NCBI GenBank assembly: GCA_943324725.2
Contig: CALPMR020000018.1
Span: 1 to 21,529, forward strand
Reading direction: 5' to 3'
DNA: 21,529 nt
Source of the DNA: Bordetella parapertussis
GTDB taxonomy: Bacteria > Cyanobacteriota > Cyanobacteriia > PCC-6307 > Cyanobiaceae
Shown here piece by piece: positions 1 through 7,059 of this stretch. Below the pieces are notes generated by a model that searched no databases, was not told where the DNA came from, and saw only the letters and a list, made by a program, of their open reading frames with translations. Position numbers and translations under genes: made by a program. Position 1 is the first letter of the stretch; each line of letters begins with the position of its first letter.

Positions 1-321
1 CACCAGGGACGGCTGCGCCAACAGCACGATCAGCCAGATGCCACCAATCACCGGGATCAGACTGATGAAGATCCAGGGCCAGTCCTTGCCGACGTCGCGC
101 AGGCGACGAACCAGCAGGGAGATGGAGGGCACAATTGAAGCGATGGCCCAGATCGAGTAGATCCAGCCAAAGAGATTGGCAACGTTGCTGAGAATCAGCA
201 ACACCACCGAGATGATCGCGTTTGCCAGCACGAACCACCAGTAATCGCCACGGTTGGAGCGGCCGCTGTAGTCAAACGAGCGTGACCAGGCCTTGGTGAA
301 GGCATCGATCAAGGGGTTCAT
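1..321 (-). CDS. DUF805 family small membrane protein (partial, C-terminus beyond window)
   Basis: The ATG at 321 opens a frame that runs unbroken to the window edge, giving 107 residues (MNPLIDAFTKAWSRSFDYSG...). It shows the DUF805 signature: an N-terminal amphipathic segment with R-S-N-R-G-D-Y-W-W-F near residues 21-30, a hydrophobic stretch from about 29 to 66 that can form two membrane helices, the conserved RRLRDVGKDW loop near 72-81, and a further hydrophobic helix (WIFISLIPVIGGIWLIVLL) before the cut. Family members are small inner-membrane proteins of unknown function, often about 110-150 residues, so only a short tail should be missing. A possible -35 (TTGACG) lies about 55 nt upstream, but no good -10 follows it. 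Membrane location is well supported; no role can be assigned. Confidence 0.88.
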   Translation of the reverse strand, partial: MNPLIDAFTKAWSRSFDYSGRSNRGDYWWFVLANAIISVVLLILSNVANLFGWIYSIWAIASIVPSISLLVRRLRDVGKDWPWIFISLIPVIGGIWLIVLLAQPSLV

Positions 322-527
322 AGTGAACAGCGATCAATCCCCAGAGTGCTTCCAGTTCTGAGTGACGTCAATGGAACCTGAGCTCCTGGGGTTCTGAGCC
401 CTGTCGGCTGGGTCGATGACTGCTGCTATGGGCTGTATGCAGCTTGTCGATCAAGCGGTGCCTCGCTGATGTGGCCCCGTCGGTTTGGGCCTGCGCCTGC
501 CACGCCGGTTGTTGCTCCGCCGGGCCG
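322..527. other. Spacer between DUF1350 gene and DUF805 gene
   Basis: About 200 bases follow the DUF1350 stop and precede the DUF805 start (both genes on the minus strand). Open frames here are overlap shadows with arginine/proline-rich, compositionally implausible translations. I see no strong hairpin with a T-run and no RNA gene. The region presumably carries the DUF805 promoter. Confidence 0.4.
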
Positions 528-1289
528 TCACCCCGGCAGCGAATCGCGGGCCCAGCCGCTGACTGTCTCCACCAGCCGTTCGACCTGGCGCTGCCTGGAG
601 GGATCGTCCGCCCAGCTGCCCAGCAGCTGGCGCCGCAGGCCGGCACTGGCCGGAGTGAGGTGATCGCCGGGCAGCTCCAGCAGCTCGCTGGCGTCCTGGC
701 TGCGGCGCCCCAGGGCCTCCAGCAGCCTGGGGCTCTGGTCGAGCTCGTCGCGGCGGAAGCGCACCAGCAGGTTGCGGGGTTGCTGGTACTCGCTGGCGAC
801 CTGGCGCAGGGTTTCCTGTGGCGAGGGGCTGAATTCACTGCGAAAGCCGAATTGCTGACCCATCTCCGCCAGCAGTGGCACCGAACGCTCGGCCGAGAAG
901 TTGTTGAAACTCAGGGCGGCCAGGGCCGTGCAACCGCGGCCGCCATCGGGGGCCAGCAGCTGCAGCTTGCAGCCCAGGCTGTGGCCCAGCCGCAGCAGCC
1001 GCTGCGTCCCGGGCCCGCTGCTCTCGCACTGCTGGCGATCGCGGCGCAGGCTGCGCCAGGCCTCATTGGCCTGACTCTGATGGTCAAAGCCCGGCACATA
1101 ACTCCAGGCGCGCACACTCCAGCCCTGCAGGCTGAAGGCCTCCAGCAGGCGCCGGTAACTCAGCTGGGGAGTGGCGGCGAGATAGCTGCCGCCAATGAAC
1201 TCCAGCCGGTCGCCGCCGCCGAACTCCGTGCTGGGTGGTTCGAGACACCAGATCGGACCCCGCTGAGTCCAGGCCGCAGCCTCAGCCAT
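528..1289 (-). CDS. DUF1350 family alpha/beta-hydrolase-like protein
   Basis: This 253-residue protein starts MAEAAAWTQRGPIWCLEPP. It matches the DUF1350 family, which is found mainly in cyanobacteria and plastid-bearing eukaryotes and belongs to the alpha/beta-hydrolase clan. Visible hallmarks are the early FIGGSYLAATPQLSYRRLLE segment (31-50), the AWSYVPGFDHQ strand/loop (61-71), and the nucleophile-elbow motif G-H-S-L-G with Ser104. Members are usually about 250-300 residues, so it is full length. An upstream in-frame ATG at 1355 would place 66 nt inside the peroxiredoxin gene and add arginine-rich sequence, so I chose the ATG at 1289. That ATG overlaps the peroxiredoxin stop by 8 nt (ATGGCTGA), which suggests translational coupling. 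The substrate is unknown; hydrolase activity is inferred from fold and Ser104 only. Confidence 0.88.
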   Translation of the reverse strand: MAEAAAWTQRGPIWCLEPPSTEFGGGDRLEFIGGSYLAATPQLSYRRLLEAFSLQGWSVRAWSYVPGFDHQSQANEAWRSLRRDRQQCESSGPGTQRLLRLGHSLGCKLQLLAPDGGRGCTALAALSFNNFSAERSVPLLAEMGQQFGFRSEFSPSPQETLRQVASEYQQPRNLLVRFRRDELDQSPRLLEALGRRSQDASELLELPGDHLTPASAGLRRQLLGSWADDPSRQRQVERLVETVSGWARDSLPG

Positions 1290-1761
1290 CGGCGCTTGCC
1301 TCTGAGCGCAGCTGCTGGAGCACCGCCAAGGCCTCGCGGCGATGGGCCGGCCCATCCAGCAGGTTGTTGAACACGTGGCGAATCATGCCGGAGCCGTCGA
1401 TCACGTAGGTGACCCGCCCCGGCAGCAGGCCGAGCACGCTGGGCACACCGAAGGCCTTGCGCAGGCCGTTGCCCCGGTCCACCAGCAGCGGAAAGGGCAG
1501 CCGGTGCTTGCTGGCGAAGCGGCGATGGCTGGCGGCGTCATCGCCGCTCACCCCCCAGACCTCGGCGCCCAGGGCCTGGAGATCGCTGTAGCTGTCGCGG
1601 AAGGCGCAGGCCTCCATCGTGCAGCCGGGGGTGTCGTCCTTGGGATAGAAAAACAGCACCAGAGCCTTGCCGTCCAGGGCCTCGCTGCGCCGTTCCACCC
1701 CCTGGGCATCGACCAGGGCGATCTGGGGGGCGCGATCGCCTCTGGCCAGGGGGCTGGGCAT
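1282..1761 (-). CDS. bcp: Peroxiredoxin, PrxQ/BCP type
   Basis: This 159-residue thiol peroxidase reduces hydrogen peroxide and organic hydroperoxides using thioredoxin as electron donor. The diagnostic block FFYPKDDTPGCTMEACAFRD spans residues 37-56, with the peroxidatic cysteine at Cys47 and the resolving cysteine five residues later at Cys52, the arrangement of two-cysteine PrxQ enzymes. The later VLGLLPGRVTYVID segment is typical of cyanobacterial and chloroplast PrxQ. Length is normal for the family. It is the first gene of a two-gene minus-strand unit; its TGA overlaps the DUF1350 start by 8 nt. It is divergent from the exonuclease gene, with about 100 bp between the starts. A photosynthetic cell would use it to detoxify peroxides. 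The family is near certain; the exact paralogue class is less so. Confidence 0.95.
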   Translation of the reverse strand: MPSPLARGDRAPQIALVDAQGVERRSEALDGKALVLFFYPKDDTPGCTMEACAFRDSYSDLQALGAEVWGVSGDDAASHRRFASKHRLPFPLLVDRGNGLRKAFGVPSVLGLLPGRVTYVIDGSGMIRHVFNNLLDGPAHRREALAVLQQLRSEASADG

Positions 1762-1860
1762 GGGATGGAAACGGCAGATTCAAGCCTAAGAAGGGTCAGG
1801 CTCTGACGGTCTGTGACTTGCATGAGCTGGGAGCATGGGGGGTGCATACGGCGGTGGGCC

Positions 1861-3183
1861 ATGACGGAGCAAGCCAGCTTCTGGGAACAAAGCGATCTCC
1901 TGGCCCTGATCCCGCCTGCCGGCCGGGCCCCGGCCGAGCCCCAATCGCCAGTCCTGTCCCTGGAGCCACCGCGTTCGGCGGCAGCGGACGCCGAGGCGCC
2001 GCCCGCCGTGACAGCGACCACGCTCACAGCGAGCTCCGTTGCAGCGGATTGTGATCCAGAGGATTGCGGTGCAGAGCATTCCGTCGCTCCTGACTCCGTC
2101 GACTTTGACGCTGTCGCTGCTCAGCCAGGTTCGCTGGGCTCCGCTCCTCAGGGGGCCTCGCCAGCCGAACTGAAGCCAGCAGCATCGGCCTTGCTGCCAG
2201 CGGAGCCAGCGTCTTCAGCCCTGGTTCCCGCCTTGGTGGCGGATGCGGCACGGGCTGACTCGACCACAGCGGCGGGCCAGGCCTCGCTGCAATCCGAGCC
2301 CACGCCAGCCGTTCCAGAGGGCTCCGAAACGGCAACCTCCGCAACATCTACATCCGCACTAACCACATCCGCGCCAGCTGCCTCTTCGGGGCCGGCGTTG
2401 ACGGCAAGCCCCGCTGCACCGGTGGTGTCCCTGCCCACGCTGGCGTCGGCCGCAGGGCACTCCCTGCCCAGCTGTCCGGAACGGCTGCTGGTGCTTGACA
2501 CCGAAACCACGGCCCTCAGCGTTGAGCACGGCCAGTGCATCGAGGTGGGGGCCGTGCTGTTTCACGTCAGCAGCCGGGCGGTGCTGATGCAGGTGTCATT
2601 CCTGTTGCCCTGTCCCAGCAATCCGGCTGAAGCGATCAATGGCATCCCGGCGCCGGTGAGTCGGCTGAGCCAGCCCTGGCAGGCCGGCCTGGCCTGTTTT
2701 GAGGCGATGGTGGCGGCGGCCGATGCCCTGGTCGCCCACAACGTCGCTTTCGATCGCCAGTGGTTCGGCCAGGCACCGTTGCCGACCCTCTCCAAACCCT
2801 GGATCTGCTCGATGGAGGACATCCGCTGGCCTGCCGATCGCCAGTTGCGGGCCACACCCTCGGTGCGGGACCTGGCCCTGGCCTATGGCATCCCGGTCTG
2901 GGCGGCCCATCGGGCCCTCACCGACTGCATCTATCTGGTGCAGGTGTTTGAGCGATGCCCCCAGCTGGAGCTGCTGCTGCAGGCGGCGCTGGAGCCCCGC
3001 CGCCTCTATCGGGCCCAGATCGGCTATGCCGAGCGCCATCGGGCCAAGGAGGCCGGCTTTCGCTGGAATGAGCCGATCCGCGGTGCCTGGAGTCGGCGCC
3101 TGAGCGATCGGGAGGTGGAGGCGCTTGGCTTTGCCGTTGAACCGGTGGAGGCCCTGGCTGGGGCGCTGCCACGCACGGCCTGA
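1861..3183 (+). CDS. DEDDh 3'-5' exonuclease (DnaQ/RNase T-like) with long low-complexity N-terminus
   Basis: This is a 440-residue protein. The exonuclease domain occupies about 208-365. Exo I is LVLDTETTAL with Asp213 and Glu215, Exo II is VAHNVAFDRQWF with Asp298, and Exo III is AHRALTD with His350 and Asp355, so all five DEDDh residues are present. Residues about 21-200 are rich in Ala, Ser, Pro and Thr and look disordered. The extreme N-terminus (FWEQSDLLALIP) is less degenerate and contains QSDLL, which resembles a sliding-clamp-binding pentapeptide. The C-terminal segment (about 383-428, with AKEAGFRWNEPIRGAW) resembles small accessory modules following other stand-alone exonucleases. 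I chose the ATG at 1861 because the upstream ATG at 1813 has no better ribosome site and adds atypical sequence. The likely role is proofreading or repair trimming of DNA ends, or RNA maturation; the substrate is not determined by sequence. Confidence 0.9.
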   Translation: MTEQASFWEQSDLLALIPPAGRAPAEPQSPVLSLEPPRSAAADAEAPPAVTATTLTASSVAADCDPEDCGAEHSVAPDSVDFDAVAAQPGSLGSAPQGASPAELKPAASALLPAEPASSALVPALVADAARADSTTAAGQASLQSEPTPAVPEGSETATSATSTSALTTSAPAASSGPALTASPAAPVVSLPTLASAAGHSLPSCPERLLVLDTETTALSVEHGQCIEVGAVLFHVSSRAVLMQVSFLLPCPSNPAEAINGIPAPVSRLSQPWQAGLACFEAMVAAADALVAHNVAFDRQWFGQAPLPTLSKPWICSMEDIRWPADRQLRATPSVRDLALAYGIPVWAAHRALTDCIYLVQVFERCPQLELLLQAALEPRRLYRAQIGYAERHRAKEAGFRWNEPIRGAWSRRLSDREVEALGFAVEPVEALAGALPRTA

Positions 3184-3211
3184 GCAGAGCCGCCGTTGAC
3201 AGCCCAGCAAA

Positions 3212-3241
3212 AGGCCCGGATGGTCACCACCATCCGGGCCT
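3212..3241 (-). terminator. Rho-independent terminator of the hli gene
   Basis: A perfect 13-bp inverted repeat occupies 3212-3224 and 3229-3241 (arm AGGCCCGGATGGT) around a 4-nt loop. Read on the minus strand, the stem is followed directly by TTTTGC, giving a modest U-tract, so it best fits the end of the leftward Hlip transcript. On the plus strand no T-run follows, but the stem could still stabilise the 3' end of the convergent exonuclease mRNA, whose stop is 28 nt upstream. Confidence 0.8.
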
Positions 3242-3280
3242 GAAAACCCACGTTGTTGTCAAGAACAGGCCGGCAGCGGA

Positions 3281-3424
3281 TCAGCCCAGGCCGAGTTGGC
3301 CGAGAATGCCCTGGCCGGTGAGGATTTCGGTCGCCAGACCGATCACGAAGCCGAGCATGGCCAGACGGCCATTCCAGGTTTCGGCGAAACCGACGAAACC
3401 GAAACGGGAAGGAGATTCAGACAT
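3281..3424 (-). CDS. hli: High-light-inducible protein (Hlip, one-helix CAB-like protein)
   Basis: This is a 47-residue open frame starting MSESPSRFGFVGFAETWNGR and continuing LAMLGFVIGLATEILTGQG. The single transmembrane helix carries the chlorophyll-binding motif of the light-harvesting superfamily, A-E-T-W-N-G-R-L-A-M-L-G-F (residues 14-26), where the Glu and Asn/Arg ligate chlorophyll and pair helices. These thylakoid proteins bind chlorophyll and carotenoids, quench energy, and assist photosystem II and chlorophyll-synthesis complexes; they are induced by high light and other stresses. Length and motif are typical of short Hlips. Transcription ends at the strong hairpin just downstream. 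About 100 bp of its own leader separates it from the methyltransferase gene. I do not see an obvious tandem HLR1-type element. This gene is the clearest single marker of a cyanobacterial genome here. Confidence 0.95.
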   Translation of the reverse strand: MSESPSRFGFVGFAETWNGRLAMLGFVIGLATEILTGQGILGQLGLG

Positions 3425-3511
3425 CGGCGCTCAAGGGGTAGAAACTAAAGAAAAGCTTACGGGGTGAGGACGGCTTCTGGGGGGCCGCATTGTTCGGCAT
3501 TGCCTTTGCCA

Positions 3512-3532
3512 GTGATCAGCTGGGCTGATCAC
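3512..3532 (-). terminator. Hairpin overlapping the DUF938 gene stop codon
   Basis: A perfect 9-bp inverted repeat (GTGATCAGC / GCTGATCAC) with a 3-nt loop includes the TGA stop (3529-3531) of the methyltransferase gene. No T-run follows on the minus strand, so this is not a canonical intrinsic terminator. It may instead mark or protect the mRNA 3' end, or limit read-through into hli. Confidence 0.45.
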
Positions 3533-4224
3533 GCCTGTGGTGAACTGGCTTTTGCCGCCTCCAGGCGACGGAACACCAGGCTGCGGTTGTGGGCCGGCAT
3601 CGCCAGATCGGCCAGCGGTTCCAGGCCAAGGCTGCGCGCCTGCTGCTGGATCGCCAGGGCATCGCGAATCCCCATCTGCGGATCAGCGCTGCGCAGCTGG
3701 CGATCAAACGCCGCGTTGCTGGCCGCGTGGTGGATGCCGCCATCGTGAAAAGGGCCGTAGAGGATCAGCAAGCCACCGCCGTCCAGCACCCGGGCTGCGC
3801 CCGCCAGCAACTGGGGCACCGAACTCGCCGCCATGATGTGCAGTGTGTTGGCGCTGAACACCGCATCAAAGCGCTGCAACGGCCAGTGCTCCCGGTGATC
3901 GACATCGAGCTGCAGCGGCTCGGCCACCACGGCCCCGGAGGCCAGGGGGCGCCACGGCCAGGGGCCCGGGCCAGGAGCAGAGCCGGCTTCGGTGGCGATC
4001 CGCTCGGCGAGTCGGCTCAGATCGGCGTCACGATCGCTCGGCTGCCAGTGCAGGCCAGCCAGCTCCTGAGCGAAGAAAACGGCGTGCTGGCCCGTGCCGG
4101 AGCCGATCTCCAGCACCCGGGCCGCCGGCGGCAGCCACTGGCGCAGCACCGCCAGAATCGGCTGCTTGTTGCGCTCGCAGGCGGCTGAGAACGGCAGCAC
4201 GTCGGGCCTTGGCAAGGGATCCAT
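3529..4224 (-). CDS. DUF938 family SAM-dependent methyltransferase
   Basis: A protein of 231 residues starts MDPLPRPDVLPFSAACERNKQP; a second ATG one codon upstream at 4227 is equally possible. It matches the DUF938 family (the bacterial relatives of METTL26), whose members begin with the S-x-A-x-E-R-N-K-x-P-I-L segment and have a class I Rossmann methyltransferase fold. Motif I is VLEIGSGTGQHAVFFA at about 37-52. Later come the FDAVFSANTLHIM motif IV region and LLILYGPF. Family length is about 200-220, so it is complete. The substrate is unknown. It is the last gene of a minus-strand operon and begins 5 nt after the phosphoesterase gene's stop. The stop lies within a hairpin. The family assignment is strong; methylation of a specific target cannot be read from sequence. 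Confidence 0.9.
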   Translation of the reverse strand: MDPLPRPDVLPFSAACERNKQPILAVLRQWLPPAARVLEIGSGTGQHAVFFAQELAGLHWQPSDRDADLSRLAERIATEAGSAPGPGPWPWRPLASGAVVAEPLQLDVDHREHWPLQRFDAVFSANTLHIMAASSVPQLLAGAARVLDGGGLLILYGPFHDGGIHHAASNAAFDRQLRSADPQMGIRDALAIQQQARSLGLEPLADLAMPAHNRSLVFRRLEAAKASSPQA

Positions 4225-4229
4225 CATCC

Positions 4230-4865
4230 TCAGCCCTGGTCCAGGGGGCGTCGGATCACGATGCGGAACAATTGGTGCTGGCGATCAGCGGCCCAGGTGT
4301 AGATGGCGATCTCCCGCAGGATCAAGCCGTGCTGAGGCCGTGGCGCCCGGGGTCCTGCTGCCTGCTGCCACCAGGCCTCCAATCCGGCCCGGTCCTGGTC
4401 GATGCCGCGCCGCCGCGGTCGGGCCAGGGTGATGTGGGGCAGGGCCGCTCGCCGCTCGGGCGGCAGCCCCGCAGCCGCCAGAGCCGGTTGGCGCCAGCGC
4501 TCGATCAGCCCAGCGGTGAGTTGGCCGCCCCTGTCCCTGACCTGGTCTGGGTCCTGTCTCGGGTTCAGAGCGGCATCGGGCCCGAGCGTGAGCGCATAGG
4601 CCGAGGGGTTGCCGGCTGGTCCCATCGCCCGCCAGCCGCCGCTGACCACGGCGATGGCCGGATGGCGCAGGGGGGCGATGGCCTGCCAGGCCAGCAGGGC
4701 CCGTTCCTGCCCGCAGGGGCCGAGAAACGCCACGGTGATGTGCAGATCGGCGGCGGCGAAGGGGCGCACACCATCGGGCAGATCCACCAGCAGCTGCGTC
4801 AGGGCCGGCTCTTCAGGCACCACAAGGGCCAGAAACCAGTTGGCGGCGGCCAAGGGGTGGGCCAC
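4230..4865 (-). CDS. thpR: 2'-5' RNA ligase / cyclic phosphodiesterase superfamily protein (2H phosphoesterase)
   Basis: This 211-residue protein has the two H-x-T/S motifs that define 2H phosphoesterases: L-H-I-T-V-A-F-L-G with His42 and Thr44, and L-P-H-I-T-L-A-R with His144 and Thr146. The N-terminal strand WFLALVVPEE and the spacing of about 100 residues between motifs match the ThpR/LigT group, which opens 2',3'-cyclic phosphates on RNA ends and ligates tRNA halves in vitro. It is slightly longer than the usual 175-190 residues because of an extra loop (about 97-115) rich in Asp, Arg and Gln. It is the middle gene of the pirin / phosphoesterase / methyltransferase run, with 73 nt to pirin and a gap of a few bases to DUF938. 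The symbol is by family resemblance only. Confidence 0.85.
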   Translation of the reverse strand: MAHPLAAANWFLALVVPEEPALTQLLVDLPDGVRPFAAADLHITVAFLGPCGQERALLAWQAIAPLRHPAIAVVSGGWRAMGPAGNPSAYALTLGPDAALNPRQDPDQVRDRGGQLTAGLIERWRQPALAAAGLPPERRAALPHITLARPRRRGIDQDRAGLEAWWQQAAGPRAPRPQHGLILREIAIYTWAADRQHQLFRIVIRRPLDQG

Positions 4866-4938
4866 TCAATCACCCCAGCGCTGCTGACTGCCGCGGAGCA
4901 AGACCATCGGCTGGGCCGTGCCCCGCAGGGTCGCCGGC

Positions 4939-5682
4939 TCAGCGCAGCTCAAAGCAGAGCAGGTCGGTGCCGGGTTGCAGAGCCGTGATCGAGGCGCTCA
5001 GGCCCTTGGCCAGGCCCAGGCCATCGCCCTGGCGCAGGCGACCGCTGCGCGCGCTTGCTGGCCCCTGAAGGCTGAGCTCCAGTTCGCCTGAGATCATCTG
5101 GATCCAGCCCTGGCAGTCGGCGGCCAGGGGCAGCGCCAGGCTGTCGCCGGGCTGGGGCCGGCCCCGCCAGAGTCGCAGTGGCCGCTGGATCGCCATGGCG
5201 CCGCCATCGCCCTCGGGATCCAGCAGCAGGGTCCAGCCTGGATCGCTCGGGAACGGTCGCTGGTCGTAGCTGGGGGGGGTGCCTCTGATGCTCGGTTCGA
5301 TCCAGATCTGCAGCAGACGGCAGCTCTGCTCGCTGCTGTTGATCTCGCTGTGCACGATGCCCGTACCGGCACTCATGCGCTGCACCTCTCCGGCCTGGAG
5401 CGTGCGGCGATGGCCGATCGAATCCTGGTGTTCCAACGCCCCCTCCACCATCACCGTGACGATCTCCATCTCGCGATGGGGATGCATGCCGAAGCCCTGA
5501 CCGGCGGCGATGCGGTCGTCATTGATCACCCGCAGCGGTCCGAAGCCCATCCAGGCGGGGTCGACATGGTCGGCAAAACTGAAGCTGTGCCAGCTGTCGA
5601 GCCAGCCGTGCTGGCTGTGGAAGCGTTCGGCGGCGGGCCGCAGCACCAGATCGGCCTGAGCGACGAAGGGGTTGGTGTCCAT
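4939..5682 (-). CDS. Pirin family protein (bicupin, quercetinase-like)
   Basis: This is a 247-residue bicupin. The N-terminal cupin contains the pirin metal site: G-M-H-P-H-R-E-M-E-I-V-T with His67 and His69, and S-A-G-T-G-I-V-H-S-E with His111 and Glu113. The segments SFSFADHVDP (33-42), GPLRVINDDRI (48-58) and EGALEHQDSIGH (80-91) are hallmark pirin sequence. Length fits the bacterial YhhW-type proteins, which bind Fe or another divalent metal, and some of which oxidise quercetin. The true substrate in bacteria is usually unknown. It is the first gene of the minus-strand operon, divergent from the HExxH gene with about 130 bp between starts. The C-terminal cupin lacks obvious metal ligands, as is usual. 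Confidence 0.93.
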   Translation of the reverse strand: MDTNPFVAQADLVLRPAAERFHSQHGWLDSWHSFSFADHVDPAWMGFGPLRVINDDRIAAGQGFGMHPHREMEIVTVMVEGALEHQDSIGHRRTLQAGEVQRMSAGTGIVHSEINSSEQSCRLLQIWIEPSIRGTPPSYDQRPFPSDPGWTLLLDPEGDGGAMAIQRPLRLWRGRPQPGDSLALPLAADCQGWIQMISGELELSLQGPASARSGRLRQGDGLGLAKGLSASITALQPGTDLLCFELR

Positions 5683-5811
5683 GGGAGGGGCAGAGGGGAA
5701 GGGAGCGGCGCCAAGGGTTGGCGACGCCTTGGGCCATGGCTCGGACGGATCCTTCAGACTCTGGCGGCAACCGGCCGATCCGCACCATGCGCCCTTGGCG
5801 AAACTGACCTG

Positions 5812-6315
5812 ATGCTGGCAGCTGCACCACCGATCACCCCCGTCGCCCGAGCGTCAGCGGTTCTGATGGCCTCAGGCCTGCAATCTGCGGCTGTGCCGTC
5901 TGCAGGTCTGCCGGCTCCAGCGCTGCCTGTGAGCTTGCGGCCGCTGGTGCAGTCATTGCAGAGCCATGGCTTCAAGGTTCTGCTGGCACCGCCGCCCCAT
6001 CAGCGCAGTTATGGAGAGTTCGTGCTCCGCACCCGAACGCTCTGGATTGCACCGCTGAGTTTTGAGCTGGGGATCGGCAGACAGGTGTTTCTGCACGAAG
6101 CCACCCATGCGGTGCAGAGTTGTCCCCATGGGGTGCTGACGCCGGTGGGCTGGAAACTGCCGCTGGCGCCGGTGGTGTCCCAGGAAATCAGCGGCATTCT
6201 GGTGAACAACTACCAACATGGCAATCCGGTGCTGGAGCGGGAGGCTTTTGCCCTGCAGGGCCAGGCGGATGCCATTCCCCGGCTGCTGAAGGCGCTGTCC
6301 CAGCGCTGCCGCTAG
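5812..6315 (+). CDS. Conserved hypothetical protein with HExxH metalloprotease-like motif
   Basis: This 167-residue product (if the ATG at 5812 is used; the ATG at 5866 would give 149) carries V-F-L-H-E-A-T-H-A-V-Q-S-C, where His95-Glu96 and His99 form a zinc-protease-type HExxH. About 45 residues later, L-E-R-E-A-F-A-L-Q offers Glu142/Glu144 as a possible third ligand, the arrangement expected of a gluzincin. Between them is VVSQEISGILVNNYQHGNPV. The N-terminus is Ala/Pro-rich and gives no clear signal peptide. It lies alone between the divergent pirin gene and the convergent cupin gene. I recognise no named family with certainty; similar small HEAxHAVQ proteins occur in cyanobacteria. Neither candidate start has a good ribosome-binding site. 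Confidence 0.75.
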   Translation: MLAAAPPITPVARASAVLMASGLQSAAVPSAGLPAPALPVSLRPLVQSLQSHGFKVLLAPPPHQRSYGEFVLRTRTLWIAPLSFELGIGRQVFLHEATHAVQSCPHGVLTPVGWKLPLAPVVSQEISGILVNNYQHGNPVLEREAFALQGQADAIPRLLKALSQRCR

Positions 6316-6365
6316 GCGCAGAATCCCGATCGGAACCGGGCAGGGCCTGATGTCATTAAAGCCGT

Positions 6366-6935
6366 TCAGGGATGGGCGGGGCTGGAGCTCTCGATCAGCT
6401 CCACATGTTCCTGTTCATTGGCATCGTTGCGGCTGACGATGGCGATCGCGGCTTCGGTGGCACTGAGGTTGGTGGGTTGATGGGCCAGGCCAGGGGGAAT
6501 GTAGAGAAAATCGCCGGCATGATTGACCACGGAGTGCTGCAGATGGTCGCCGTAGCGGGTCAGCACCGTGCCCTGAACAAGGTAAATCGCCGATTCCGAG
6601 CCGAGGTGACGATGGGCCCTGGCGCTGGCCCCGGGCGGGATGACGACGCGATTGAGGGAAAGTCCTCTGGCGCCGCTGTTGGCGCCGGAGACACCGACAA
6701 ACTGCTGCAGCTGTTGCTTGCTGAGGGTGCTGGCACTGGGGCGAATGGTGACGACGCCACCACCACCAGGCTTGCCGATCACCTCATCCGCGCCGACGCG
6801 CAAGGGCAGGATCAGCAACGGCAGGATGGCCAGGCCGATCAGCAGCGGCCGGCGGCGTGGGTTGGCCGGATCGGTGCATTCAAGCCTGGGGCCAGCGATA
6901 CCGCCGGGACGAACGTTCAGCAAGCGGCTCATCAT
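6366..6935 (-). CDS. Membrane-anchored or exported cupin-domain protein
   Basis: This protein has 189 residues. After a polar N-terminus with R-R-R at 27-29 comes a hydrophobic segment (PLLIGLAILPLLILPLRVGA, about 30-49) that fits a membrane anchor or a long signal peptide. The cupin follows: motif 1 is A-H-R-H-L-G-S-E-S with His108, His110 and Glu114, and motif 2 is G-D-F-L-Y-I-P-P-G-L-A-H-Q-P-T-N with His152. All four expected metal ligands are therefore present. Such single cupins often act as sugar or small-molecule binding proteins or dioxygenases; no substrate can be read. It sits downstream of the monooxygenase gene on the same strand (124 bp gap) and converges on the HExxH gene (50 bp gap). 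A second ATG one codon in (6932) is an alternative start. Confidence 0.85.
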   Translation of the reverse strand: MMSRLLNVRPGGIAGPRLECTDPANPRRRPLLIGLAILPLLILPLRVGADEVIGKPGGGGVVTIRPSASTLSKQQLQQFVGVSGANSGARGLSLNRVVIPPGASARAHRHLGSESAIYLVQGTVLTRYGDHLQHSVVNHAGDFLYIPPGLAHQPTNLSATEAAIAIVSRNDANEQEHVELIESSSPAHP

Positions 6936-7059
6936 CGCGAACGGGACTCTTCATCACGACGGTCGCCAGATTAATGCCGTTGCGCTGCTGGCCTGGGCCG
7001 CAATCGGTCGTCAGCCATCCCCTCCCCTGCAAGCCAGTCCGATCGAGGCCGTCGCTTGC

